Position numbers and translations under genes: made by a program
Shown here: positions 1 through 6,665 of the stretch, in pieces
How the letters are laid out: every line of letters begins with the position of its first letter
Position numbering within the stretch: the stretch's first letter is position 1
Source of the DNA: Myxococcales bacterium
Lineage (GTDB): Bacteria; Desulfobacterota_B; Binatia; UBA1149; SPBQ01
Direction of reading: 5' to 3'
NCBI GenBank assembly: GCA_004525875.1
Contig: SPBQ01000082.1
Location: 1-8,316, forward strand
DNA length: 8,316 bases
The notes under the pieces: model-generated
Database searches by the model: none
The model's input: only the letters and a program-made list of their open reading frames with translations
Told to the model about the DNA's origin: nothing

Positions 1-444
1 CGAGTAGACCGAATAGGCTCCGCCTCCCACGGTTCGAATTTCGCTCGACCGGAAAACGACACGGTCGAGCCGTGCCAAGACCTTGCCACCGCCACGCTCG
101 ACGGCCTGCCGTACCGCGTCGTCACGACGGCGAGCGAAGGGCGTGACATCCTCGTTGAACGAGAGGAGCCGTGCACCGGTTTCGTACATGAGCTTCGGCA
201 GCACCTGTTCGGGAGGCCCCTCACGCACGAGCAGTGGCACTCCTCGTTCGTCCAGGTCGCGAGCCACGTGCCCCAGACAATCTAGAAGAAAGCGCATGCG
301 TGCCGCCCCCGCGTGCGGCCCGGTAGTGAGCCGCGGATCCAGCACGAACACCGGGAGCCACTCTGCCACCTGCGCCACGAGCGCGCTCAGCGCCGTGTTG
401 TCTTGCAGGCGCAAGTCGTTGCGGAACCAGTGGAGACCACGCAT
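1..444 (-). CDS. phrB: Deoxyribodipyrimidine photolyase / cryptochrome family, N-terminal part (truncated by window edge)
   Basis: The 148 visible residues form the N-terminal antenna (alpha/beta) domain of a photolyase/cryptochrome. They open with MRGLHWFRNDLRLQDN, the family's WFR-DLR-DN signature, and also contain FNEDVTPFARRRDDAV (the usual YTPYxRxRD-like segment) and GGGAYSVYS where the linker to the helical domain begins. The family repairs UV-induced cyclobutane pyrimidine dimers in the cytoplasm using FAD and blue light. The FAD-binding C-terminal two thirds lie beyond position 1, so repair enzyme and cryptochrome cannot be separated here, although a class I-type photolyase is likeliest. 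The ATG at 444 is the only reasonable start. Its Shine-Dalgarno is poor, so translational coupling to the CHI-like gene ending 29 bases upstream is plausible. It is the last visible gene of the regulator-led unit, a position common for photolyases under light-sensing regulators. Confidence 0.93.
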   Translation of the reverse strand, partial: MRGLHWFRNDLRLQDNTALSALVAQVAEWLPVFVLDPRLTTGPHAGAARMRFLLDCLGHVARDLDERGVPLLVREGPPEQVLPKLMYETGARLLSFNEDVTPFARRRDDAVRQAVERGGGKVLARLDRVVFRSSEIRTVGGGAYSVYS

Positions 445-473
445 CAGACTGCACGCGTCATACGTTCTGCACC

Positions 474-1079
474 CTAGCCTGGCCGGGACGATAGCAGTCG
501 CTGCTTCAGTGACACATCGAACGGCTCGCTGCCGAACCAGATCGAGAAGAGCGCCGAAGCGAACTCGGCCCCGGCCACGGTGCCCAGGGAGACACCGTTG
601 CGCGCGAGCTCGGTTCCGCGGTTCGGAATGTAGGTGAGCGCGTAGCGGTCACCGGGCTCGATGTCCTGGTAGAGTTCGTTGAACTCCTCGATTGCGGGTT
701 GCAGTGCGCGCACGCTCTGCGAGGATCGATTCGCCGAGATGCCGTTGATCGTGGCCTCGGCGAACTTGTGCGCCGGAATGCCCCAGAAATACGAGATCTC
801 GAGCCGCTTCGGAACGTCTTCGAACAGAGACTCGGGGCCTACGCCTTCCCCTAGATAGAGTCCGGCAACGTATCCCCTGAAGAATACTCGGTAACGAAGC
901 AGAGCGACGTTGTTGAGAGCGAACCGCACGTCTCCCGAAGGGTGGACCTCGGGGAAACGTACTCCTTCGATCTCGGCGGCCGAAACCGGGGCCGCAAGGC
1001 AACAGGCGACAAGTAACAACTGGCAGGACAACCGGAGGCCCCGAACATCGGACCCGTTCCTCGAAGCGGACGTCTTCAT
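474..1079 (-). CDS. Chalcone isomerase-like exported protein
   Basis: A 201-residue protein of the bacterial chalcone isomerase-like family. Residues 1-34 make a signal peptide with a basic n-region, a hydrophobic core (about 20-30) and a VSA/AE cleavage site, so the mature protein is probably periplasmic. The mature part contains the family's LLRYRVFFRGYVAGLYLGEG strand-helix and the IPAHKFAEATINGI helix. Bacterial members share the plant CHI fold, but most lack shown isomerase activity. Related fatty-acid-binding roles are known for plant CHI-fold proteins, so lipid or fatty-acid binding is the best inference. The start at 1079 is preferred because GAGGAG sits 8 bases upstream and it gives a normal signal peptide. 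An in-frame ATG at 1157 also has GAGGAG 9 bases upstream, and would add 26 arginine-rich residues. It lies between the membrane-protein gene and phrB in one unit. Confidence 0.82.
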   Translation of the reverse strand: MKTSASRNGSDVRGLRLSCQLLLVACCLAAPVSAAEIEGVRFPEVHPSGDVRFALNNVALLRYRVFFRGYVAGLYLGEGVGPESLFEDVPKRLEISYFWGIPAHKFAEATINGISANRSSQSVRALQPAIEEFNELYQDIEPGDRYALTYIPNRGTELARNGVSLGTVAGAEFASALFSIWFGSEPFDVSLKQRLLSSRPG

Positions 1080-1179
1080 TTCAGCAACTCCTCGAGCGTA
1101 CGGCGCCCGAACACGAAAACCCTGATGAGATATTGAACGGATCGCTTGTCTCAACATGGAAGTTATCTCCTCAGCCCTG

Positions 1180-1716
1180 TCAGTTCCGGAAGTATGCGGG
1201 CCAGATCACCGCATCGAGCACCGCGGTCTGGAACGCGAACGCGCACAGACCCACGGCAGCGAGAACATAGGGCAGTCGCGGTCGGCGAGGCTGGAGCATC
1301 AAGAGCAGCGAGAGGAGCGCGAGTGAGCCGGTTCCTGTGATCGCGAGTACGGCCCGTACGGCGCTCCAGAGCGCTTCGCTATCGTTCTCGAGCATCGCGA
1401 ACGTCAGCGGCATCCAGAGGGCCGATGCGCCCAGGATGACCGCATAGAGAAGGTTCACGATACCGAAGCCGACGCGTGCGCCCACCAGCGACGTGTTCGG
1501 GTCGACCGCGAAGAACAGATAGCTGCTGAAGGCGAAGTATCCGGCCGTCGCAGCCAGCATCGATACCGAGTACAGCGGCCGCAACGCGTCGGGAACGCCG
1601 CCCCACAGCGCGTCGCCGGGGTTTGGATGTGTCGATATGCCGTAGACGTAGCTGCCGAGGACGGCAATGCCGCCGACGACATTGATGATGAGCATCGCGC
1701 GCTTCTGAGGGTGCAC
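1180..1716 (-). CDS. Five-helix integral membrane protein, family not recognised
   Basis: A 178-residue hydrophobic protein with five predicted transmembrane helices, at about residues 8-28, 48-71, 82-106, 119-141 and 149-172. The loops are short. One contains paired prolines and glycines (HPNPGDALWGG, 30-40) and one is acidic (ENDSEALW, 110-117). A basic RRPR patch (144-147) precedes the last helix. I see no catalytic motif and cannot assign a family; it does not look like the DUF2878 proteins found in similar light/oxidative-stress operons. The GTG at 1716 is chosen as start because GGAGG lies 9 bases upstream. A TTG at 1737 would add seven residues and swallow that ribosome site, and an ATG at 1695 would give 171 residues. 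The gene begins 26 bases after the regulator's stop and ends 22 bases before the earlier of the two CHI-like starts, so it is almost surely co-transcribed with them. Confidence 0.8.
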   Translation of the reverse strand: MHPQKRAMLIINVVGGIAVLGSYVYGISTHPNPGDALWGGVPDALRPLYSVSMLAATAGYFAFSSYLFFAVDPNTSLVGARVGFGIVNLLYAVILGASALWMPLTFAMLENDSEALWSAVRAVLAITGTGSLALLSLLLMLQPRRPRLPYVLAAVGLCAFAFQTAVLDAVIWPAYFRN

Positions 1717-1742
1717 CTGCTTCGACCTCCGAATCAATAGAC

Positions 1743-2675
1743 CTACTCGGCCAGGCGCATGCCCAAGCTCTGCAGCTCTTCGAGATCCTTAACTACTTTT
1801 ACGTCCGTCCGCGAGACGGGCACTCCGTCGCCGCCAACCAGCACCGGGATCCGGCGCGGCAGCTTTTCGCGGAGCCGTTTGATTCCTTCGTTCGTTCGGC
1901 GGCGGTCGTGGGCCGTGGAGACGCTCAAGCCCACGGCACGTGCCCGCAGATCCTTTGCGTGCCTCGCGATCTGCTCGACCGGTACGTCAGCGCCGAGATA
2001 ACATACGTTGCAACCGGACACGGCCAGGACGAGGGCTGCCATCTGCAAACCGAGCTCGTGTAGCTCGCCCGGTAGGGTCGCCAGCACCACCTGTGCGCCG
2101 CGCGCACGCTCATCGAAAGGCAGCCGCAGCGAGCGGAGAAGGTCGCCGACGCGTTCGGAGAGGAAGTGCTCGTGCGCCACGTCGAGGCTGCCCGTCGACC
2201 ATTCCTCTCCGACCTGATGCAGCAGCGGCGCGCTCCTGCCCTGGAGAAAATCGAGCGGCCCCAGCCGGGCCCACTCGGAGGTCAGGAGTCGGGTGAGGCC
2301 CCGCGAGTCGAAGTGGCGGACCATTTCCAGCGGTTCCTCGCTGTGCATGGCCGCCACCTCGACCGCAGCACCGTAGGGGGGGACGGCGCTGAGGAGCTGC
2401 GAGAGCTGGCCCTCGCTGGCGGGAACAACCTCCGCGGCGCGGTAGCCGCGATTCAAAGCTTCGGCGATCCGGCGCAGCCGGGGAACGCTGGAGAGCGGGT
2501 AGACGCGGTGTCCGGAGGGTTTGCGCTCCGGCAGCGGGTAGCCGTAGCGCATCTCCCAGGTGCGCAGCGTGGCGACCGGGACGTCGGTGGCCTGCGCCAG
2601 CGCCCCTATAGAAAGGAGGGCCGGTCCCGCCTTTCGGGCCTCGGTTTCCTCTTGCTTCGAGCCCTTGCCAGCCAT
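1743..2675 (-). CDS. MerR-family regulator with cobalamin-binding domain (CarH/LitR-type light sensor)
   Basis: A 310-residue regulator. A 20-residue polar N-tail is followed by a MerR winged helix-turn-helix at about 20-88 (LSIGALAQATDVPVATLRTWEMRYG, then the SGHRVYP wing). A helical B12-capping domain covers about 115-190, and a Rossmann-like B12-binding domain about 193-305. The cobalamin loop ExHxxG is present as E204-L-H206-E-L-G209, with H206 the expected lower axial ligand, followed by SxS (251-253) and GGDG (281-284). W159 and E169-H170 reproduce the Wx9EH light-sensing motif of CarH. In that family dark adenosylcobalamin tetramers block promoters and light releases them. The residue after W159 is serine, where Thermus CarH has the histidine that ligates cobalt after illumination. 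No clear Shine-Dalgarno precedes the ATG; the promoter fits a leaderless message. It likely represses both divergent units. The start at 2675 is likely but not certain. Confidence 0.92.
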   Translation of the reverse strand: MAGKGSKQEETEARKAGPALLSIGALAQATDVPVATLRTWEMRYGYPLPERKPSGHRVYPLSSVPRLRRIAEALNRGYRAAEVVPASEGQLSQLLSAVPPYGAAVEVAAMHSEEPLEMVRHFDSRGLTRLLTSEWARLGPLDFLQGRSAPLLHQVGEEWSTGSLDVAHEHFLSERVGDLLRSLRLPFDERARGAQVVLATLPGELHELGLQMAALVLAVSGCNVCYLGADVPVEQIARHAKDLRARAVGLSVSTAHDRRRTNEGIKRLREKLPRRIPVLVGGDGVPVSRTDVKVVKDLEELQSLGMRLAE

Positions 2676-2681
2676 GCATTG

Positions 2682-2710
2682 AGATTACCGCGAGCAGGAA
2701 GGTCTGTCAA
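2682..2710 (-). promoter_or_regulatory. Predicted sigma70-type promoter of the regulator unit
   Basis: Read on the minus strand, TTGACA (2710-2705, perfect -35) is followed by 17 bases and then TAATCT (2687-2682, partial -10). The expected transcription start, about seven bases downstream, coincides with the A of the regulator's ATG at 2675. The transcript would therefore carry little or no 5' leader, which matches the missing Shine-Dalgarno. The -10 match is only moderate. This is a prediction from the sequence alone. Confidence 0.6.
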
Positions 2711-2731
2711 GCTTTTGAATAGATATTGACT
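2705..2731. promoter_or_regulatory. Candidate shared operator between the facing -35 boxes
   Basis: The two divergent -35 boxes form a near-perfect inverted repeat, TGTCAA (2705-2710) and TTGACT (2726-2731), around a 15-base AT-rich centre. A protein bound here would cover both -35 elements at once. CarH/LitR proteins are known to repress by occupying the -35 region of their promoters, often at their own gene. I see no separate longer palindrome, so the inverted repeat may reflect only the two hexamers. Confidence 0.4.
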
Positions 2732-2754
2732 AGGTTTTGCATCAGGGCTAGTAT
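2726..2754 (+). promoter_or_regulatory. Predicted sigma70-type promoter of the lipid-modification unit
   Basis: TTGACT (2726-2731) is followed by a 17-base spacer and TAGTAT (2749-2754), close to the sigma70 consensus. The predicted start near 2761 gives a leader of about 24 bases with GGAGG at 2772-2776, eight bases before the GTG start of the epimerase gene. A near-consensus promoter next to a CarH/LitR-like gene is what is expected for a gene set held off by a repressor in the dark. Confidence 0.65.
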
Positions 2755-2784
2755 CCGACATCGAGAACGACGGAGGTCACCAAC

Positions 2785-4146
2785 GTGAAGATCGTTGTCA
2801 CAGGAGCAACAGGGTTCATCGGCAGGCGCCTGGTCGAGAGCCTGCTGACGTCAGGCCACGAGGTTACGGCCCTCACCCGCGACACGGGGCGCGCACGCGA
2901 GGTCTTGCCCGTCCCCTGCAATGTCAGAGCCTGGGATGCGCGGACGGCGGACCCATCGCTGGTCCGTGGCGCGGACGCCATCGTACATTTGGCCGGTGCG
3001 GGCATCGCCGACCGGCGCTGGAGCCAGGCGCGAAAGAGGGAGATCTTGGAGTCACGTGTAGCGAGCTCGAAAGCTCTCGTGCAGGCAATCTCGGCGCTTC
3101 CGGCGGGCTCGCGTCCGAACAGCTTCGTTGGTGCCTCGGCGGTCGGTTACTACGGAGATCGCGGGGACGAAGCACTGACCGAGCAGTCGAGCCCGGGCGA
3201 GGGGTTCCTCGCCGAGGTCTGCAAGGCTTGGGAGGACGAGGTTCGCCGCGCGGAGCCGCTCGAGGTTCGCACGGCGATTGTGCGCTTCGGCATCGTTCTC
3301 GGACGCGGCGGCGGCGCGCTGGAGAAGATGCTCCCGCCTTTCCGCTTGGGGCTCGGCGGTCGCCTAGGACGCGGGAGACAGTGGATGAGTTGGATCCACA
3401 TCGACGACATCGTCGGTCTGCTGGCCCACGCGGTGGAAAACCACGCTGTTCGAGGAACTGTAAACGGCGTCGCGCCGGAGCCGGTGACGAACGCCGACTT
3501 CACGGCGGCGCTTTCGGCAGCGCTGCGTCGGCCAGCCTGGTTTCCGGTGCCTGCGCTAGCCATAAAGGTCGCGCTCGGCGAGATGTCGACGCTGCTTCTG
3601 GCGAGCCAGCGCGTCACCTCGGGGGCGGCGGCTTGTCTGGGGTTCGAATTCCGTTTTCCTGCGCTTGACGCAGCGCTCGAGAACCTGTGCTCGGACCTGA
3701 GTCACGAGCGGTCGACCGAACAGTGGCTGCCGCAGCCGCCGCAGCAGGTGTTTCCGTTCTTCAGCGATGCCTACAATCTCGAGAAGATCACACCGGACTT
3801 TCTGGGTTTCAAAGTGAGTGAGGTCAAGCCCGACCGCATCGGCAACGGGACGGTGATCGACTACAGGCTCTCGCTGCACGGGATCCCCATGCGGTGGCGC
3901 AGCGTGATCGAGGACTGGACGCCGGACCGCCGCTTCGTCGACCGCCAGTTGCGCGGCCCCTACGCGCGCTGGGTGCATACGCACGAGTTCGAGCCGCACA
4001 ACGGCGGCACGCTCGTCCGCGACCGGATCCGGTACGCTCTGCCGCTGTCGCCGCTGAGCGACTTGGTGGCCGGCGGCATGGTCGAGCGCGACCTCGATCG
4101 AATCTTCGCGTTTCGCCGTCGCCGGCTCGAGGACTTGCTGACATGA
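2785..4146 (+). CDS. TIGR01777-type NAD(P)-dependent epimerase/SDR fused to C-terminal SRPBCC domain
   Basis: A 453-residue, two-domain protein. Residues 1 to about 300 are an extended short-chain dehydrogenase of the TIGR01777/YfcH group: the nucleotide-binding loop TGATGFIG (6-13), HLAG (68-71), the SAVGYYG active-site segment (118-124), WIHIDD (203-208) and the group's C-terminal DUF1731-like tail (about 250-298). Residues about 305-453 form an SRPBCC (START-like, polyketide cyclase/dehydrase) domain with WLPQPPQQVFPFFSDAYNLE near its start; such domains bind hydrophobic ligands. E. coli YfcH has only the first domain, so the fusion suggests an oxidoreductase that receives a lipid-like ligand. 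The substrate is unknown. The GTG start has GGAGG eight bases upstream. The gene ends in an ATGA overlap with the lipocalin gene. TIGR01777 proteins recur in LitR- and sigmaE/ChrR-controlled light-response clusters. Confidence 0.9.
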   Translation: MKIVVTGATGFIGRRLVESLLTSGHEVTALTRDTGRAREVLPVPCNVRAWDARTADPSLVRGADAIVHLAGAGIADRRWSQARKREILESRVASSKALVQAISALPAGSRPNSFVGASAVGYYGDRGDEALTEQSSPGEGFLAEVCKAWEDEVRRAEPLEVRTAIVRFGIVLGRGGGALEKMLPPFRLGLGGRLGRGRQWMSWIHIDDIVGLLAHAVENHAVRGTVNGVAPEPVTNADFTAALSAALRRPAWFPVPALAIKVALGEMSTLLLASQRVTSGAAACLGFEFRFPALDAALENLCSDLSHERSTEQWLPQPPQQVFPFFSDAYNLEKITPDFLGFKVSEVKPDRIGNGTVIDYRLSLHGIPMRWRSVIEDWTPDRRFVDRQLRGPYARWVHTHEFEPHNGGTLVRDRIRYALPLSPLSDLVAGGMVERDLDRIFAFRRRRLEDLLT

Positions 4147-4799
4147 GCGCTGCAACCAGAACGAGTATTTGTTTCCCGTCGACTGAGATTCGCCGCGGTT
4201 GGGCGAGCCTATGGCGCAGTGCGATCGCGGTGACGGTTGCAGCCGGCACCGTCGGATGTTCGACCGCGAACCCTGCGCCGCTTCGCGCCGTCGAGCGCCC
4301 GATCGACCTCGACCGCTTCATGGGCGACTGGTACGTGCTCGCGCACATCCCGATCGAGATCCCGTTCTTTAGCGAGGCGAGCGCGTATAACGGAGTCGAG
4401 AGCTACCGGCTCACGGATGGGGGAATCATCGAAACTACCTACCGATTTCGCGATGGTGGATTCGACGGACCGGAGGTCGTGTTCACGCCGCGGGGTTGGG
4501 TACACGATGAAAAAACCAACGCTGAGTGGCGCATGCAGTTCGTCTGGCCCTTTCGTGCTGCCTATCTGATCGCCTATGTCGACGACGACTATCGCAACAC
4601 GATCATCGGCGTTCCGAGCCGCCGCAACGCGTGGATGATGTCGCGCTCACCGCAGGTGAGCGACGCTGAACTCGAGATGCTCACGAACGAGCTCGTTGAG
4701 CTCGGCTACGACACGGAGACGCTACGCAAAGTTCCGCAGCGGTGGCCGAGCACGGAGGTCCGCCCTGCCGAACCCGAAACGCTCTCCACCGCGGACTGA
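4143..4799 (+). CDS. blc: Blc-type lipocalin, probably outer-membrane lipoprotein
   Basis: A 218-residue lipocalin. The family GxW signature is at 59-64 (FMGDWY), followed by the eight-stranded barrel and the closing NAWMMSRSP strand (162-170), equivalent to the WxxSRxP seen in bacterial Blc. Residues 1-38 form a signal sequence ending in TVG before C39. This resembles a lipobox but has threonine where leucine is usual, so lipidation is likely rather than certain. Blc proteins bind lysophospholipids and fatty acids and serve envelope maintenance. The C-terminal tail after about residue 200 (WPSTEVRPAEPETLSTAD) is proline- and acid-rich and probably disordered. The start ATG overlaps the stop of the SDR gene (ATGA), with GAGGA nine bases upstream inside that gene, so translation is coupled. 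Lipocalins next to CFA-synthase-like genes are typical of light- and singlet-oxygen-induced operons. Confidence 0.9.
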   Translation: MSAATRTSICFPSTEIRRGWASLWRSAIAVTVAAGTVGCSTANPAPLRAVERPIDLDRFMGDWYVLAHIPIEIPFFSEASAYNGVESYRLTDGGIIETTYRFRDGGFDGPEVVFTPRGWVHDEKTNAEWRMQFVWPFRAAYLIAYVDDDYRNTIIGVPSRRNAWMMSRSPQVSDAELEMLTNELVELGYDTETLRKVPQRWPSTEVRPAEPETLSTAD

Positions 4800-4818
4800 A
4801 CAGTCGAATCGGAGCGCC

Positions 4819-5856
4819 ATGGTGCAGCGTGCATTCGAATGGGCCGAACGCGGCCTCATCCCCGATCCGCTCGTGCGGTTCGGTATCCGGCGCATGCTGG
4901 TCGAGCGTCTGCGAAGTGAGGATCGTGGAACCGAGGAGCTACGCGATCGAGCCAAGGCCGAGCTCATCGAACGACTGCGGCGCGCACCCATCGCCGAAGC
5001 AACGGCTGACGCCAATGAACAACACTACGAGGTGCCGGCCGAGCTGTTTCGGCTGATGCTCGGGCCGCGCCTCAAGTACAGCTCGTGCTATTGGCCGAGT
5101 GCAGACACGACACTGACCGAGGCCGAAGACGCTATGCTCGCGCTCACCTGCGACCGCGCCGAGCTGGCCGATGGGCAACGCATCCTCGAGCTAGGCTGTG
5201 GGTGGGGATCGCTGACGCTATGGATGGCCGAGCGCTATCCGAAAAGTACCATTACCGCAGTTTCGAATTCTTCCGGCCAGCGCGAAGTCATAGAGGAACA
5301 ATGCGAGCTACGGCGTATCGGAAACGTCCAGGTTGTGACCGCCGACATGAACGATTACCAACCCGCGGCGCAGTACGACCGCGTGATCTCAGTCGAGATG
5401 TTCGAGCACATGCGGAACTACGAACGCTTGATGCATCGAATAGCGTCCTGGCTAGTCCCCGACGGCAAGCTTTTCGTTCACATCTTCTGCCATCGCTCGC
5501 TTGCTTACCTCTACGATCCTTCAGGGCCGAACGACTGGATGGCACGCGAGTTCTTCACGGGTGGAACCATGCCGTCCGCTGATCTACTGACGCGCTTCAG
5601 GGCTGATTTGACGGTCGAGCAAAAGTGGCACGTGTGCGGCACGCACTACCAGCGAACGCTCGAGGCCTGGTTGCGTAGGCTCGACACTCACCGAGACGCC
5701 GCAATGGAGGTGCTAAGCGCGCACCCTTGCGACATATCGGCCAAGCGTCGTTTCGAACGTTGGCGTCTATTCCTCCTGGCCTGCTCGGAGCTGTTCGGCT
5801 ACCGCAAGGGGACCGAGTGGCGCGTATCGCACTACCGGTTCCACCGCGTGCGATAA
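4819..5856 (+). CDS. Cyclopropane-fatty-acid synthase family SAM methyltransferase (coclaurine N-methyltransferase-like branch)
   Basis: A 345-residue class I SAM methyltransferase. It has a helical N-terminal region (1-65), QHYEVPAELF (68-77), LKYSSCYW (85-92) with C90, the SAM motif LELGCGWGS (123-131), MFEHM (194-198), HIFCH (221-225), FFTGGTMPS (245-253), HYQRT (276-280) and ELFGY (324-328). C90, E193/E196, H221 and Y277 fall at or near places where E. coli Cfa has its bicarbonate and active-site residues (alignment by eye). The order and wording of motifs from YSSCYW through GGTMPS to ELFGY match plant (S)-coclaurine N-methyltransferases more closely than E. coli Cfa. The natural substrate is probably an unsaturated phospholipid acyl chain, methylated or cyclopropanated at the inner membrane, but an amine substrate cannot be excluded. 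GGAG lies only four bases before the ATG, so GTG at 4822 is an alternative start. It begins 19 bases after the lipocalin stop. Confidence 0.9.
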   Translation: MVQRAFEWAERGLIPDPLVRFGIRRMLVERLRSEDRGTEELRDRAKAELIERLRRAPIAEATADANEQHYEVPAELFRLMLGPRLKYSSCYWPSADTTLTEAEDAMLALTCDRAELADGQRILELGCGWGSLTLWMAERYPKSTITAVSNSSGQREVIEEQCELRRIGNVQVVTADMNDYQPAAQYDRVISVEMFEHMRNYERLMHRIASWLVPDGKLFVHIFCHRSLAYLYDPSGPNDWMAREFFTGGTMPSADLLTRFRADLTVEQKWHVCGTHYQRTLEAWLRRLDTHRDAAMEVLSAHPCDISAKRRFERWRLFLLACSELFGYRKGTEWRVSHYRFHRVR

Positions 5857-5858
5857 TC

Positions 5859-6665
5859 ATGGCGAGCTCATACTTCACCTTCCCCACGACCTTGGCGGTG
5901 ACGTTCGTGGCCATGGGTTCGCTCTGGCTCGCGAGCTTGAAGCTTCGCGACGTCAGTATCGTTGATCTCTATTGGGGACCAGGATTCGCGGTCATTGCCT
6001 GGGTGGCATGGACCCTCGGTGAGGGCGGGGCTCGCGCGACACTCGTCGTCGCATTGGCCACGCTGTGGGGCATGCGACTGGGTGCTTATCTGTTCATTCG
6101 CAACTACGGCAAGCCCGAGGACTATCGGTACGCGGCGATGAGACGCCAGCACGGTGATCGGTTCGCCACGCTCAGCCTGTTCACCGTATTCCTTCTGCAA
6201 GGCATATTGATGTGGATCGTATCGGCGCCGCTGCAGGTAGTTCAGATGGGCGGCGGCGACCTGAACGCACTCGACGCTCTCGGCTTTGTGCTGTTTGCTG
6301 TCGGCTTCATCTTCGAAAGCGTCGGCGACTACCAGCTGGCACGGTTCAAGGCGGTTCCAGCCAACGCCGGGCAGGTAATGGATCGCGGACTGTGGGCATG
6401 GACCCGGCATCCAAACTACTTCGGCGACTTCACGCTTTGGTGGGGATTCGGAGCCTTCGCGCTTGCGGTTGGCGCGTACTGGGCTCTCGTCGGTCCACTG
6501 GTCATGAGCATCTTTCTCATGCGGATTTCCGGCGCCGCCCTGCTCGAGAAGGGCCTCCGTAGGAGTAAGCCGAAGTATGCCGAGTACGAAGCTAGCACCT
6601 CGGCGTTCTTCCCGTTCCCACCGCGCAAGCACCTCCACGCGTGGCGACCACCTGGCCCATCGTGA
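5859..6665 (+). CDS. DUF1295 / steroid 5-alpha-reductase-like membrane protein
   Basis: A 268-residue integral membrane protein with about six or seven hydrophobic segments (roughly 8-28, 38-55, 58-80, 103-125, 138-156, 190-223). DUF1295 hallmarks are visible: SIVDLYWGPGF (33-43), the cytoplasmic TRHPNYFGD (182-190) and the tail LLEKGLRRSKPKYAEYEAST (228-247). This tail motif is shared with steroid 5-alpha-reductases and isoprenylcysteine methyltransferases, which bind NADPH or SAM there. Bacterial DUF1295 enzymes have no firmly fixed substrate; reduction or other modification of a lipid chain is inferred from the fold and from repeated pairing with CFA-type methyltransferases. It starts two bases after the methyltransferase stop and has no evident Shine-Dalgarno, so it is most likely translated by coupling. 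It is the last gene of the rightward unit. Confidence 0.88.
   Translation: MASSYFTFPTTLAVTFVAMGSLWLASLKLRDVSIVDLYWGPGFAVIAWVAWTLGEGGARATLVVALATLWGMRLGAYLFIRNYGKPEDYRYAAMRRQHGDRFATLSLFTVFLLQGILMWIVSAPLQVVQMGGGDLNALDALGFVLFAVGFIFESVGDYQLARFKAVPANAGQVMDRGLWAWTRHPNYFGDFTLWWGFGAFALAVGAYWALVGPLVMSIFLMRISGAALLEKGLRRSKPKYAEYEASTSAFFPFPPRKHLHAWRPPGPS

Noticed and set aside
221..454. 77-codon minus-strand open frame at the photolyase start
   Set aside because: It is a shifted frame of the photolyase gene, whose true frame gives the WFRNDLR signature.
2110..2729. Two open frames (189 codons minus, 187 codons plus) over the regulator's N-terminal half
   Set aside because: The MerR and cobalamin domains read cleanly in the other minus-strand frame, and these two have no domain-like sequence.
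3556..4155. 199-codon minus-strand open frame
   Set aside because: It is antisense to the SDR-SRPBCC fusion, whose plus-strand frame shows clear family motifs throughout.
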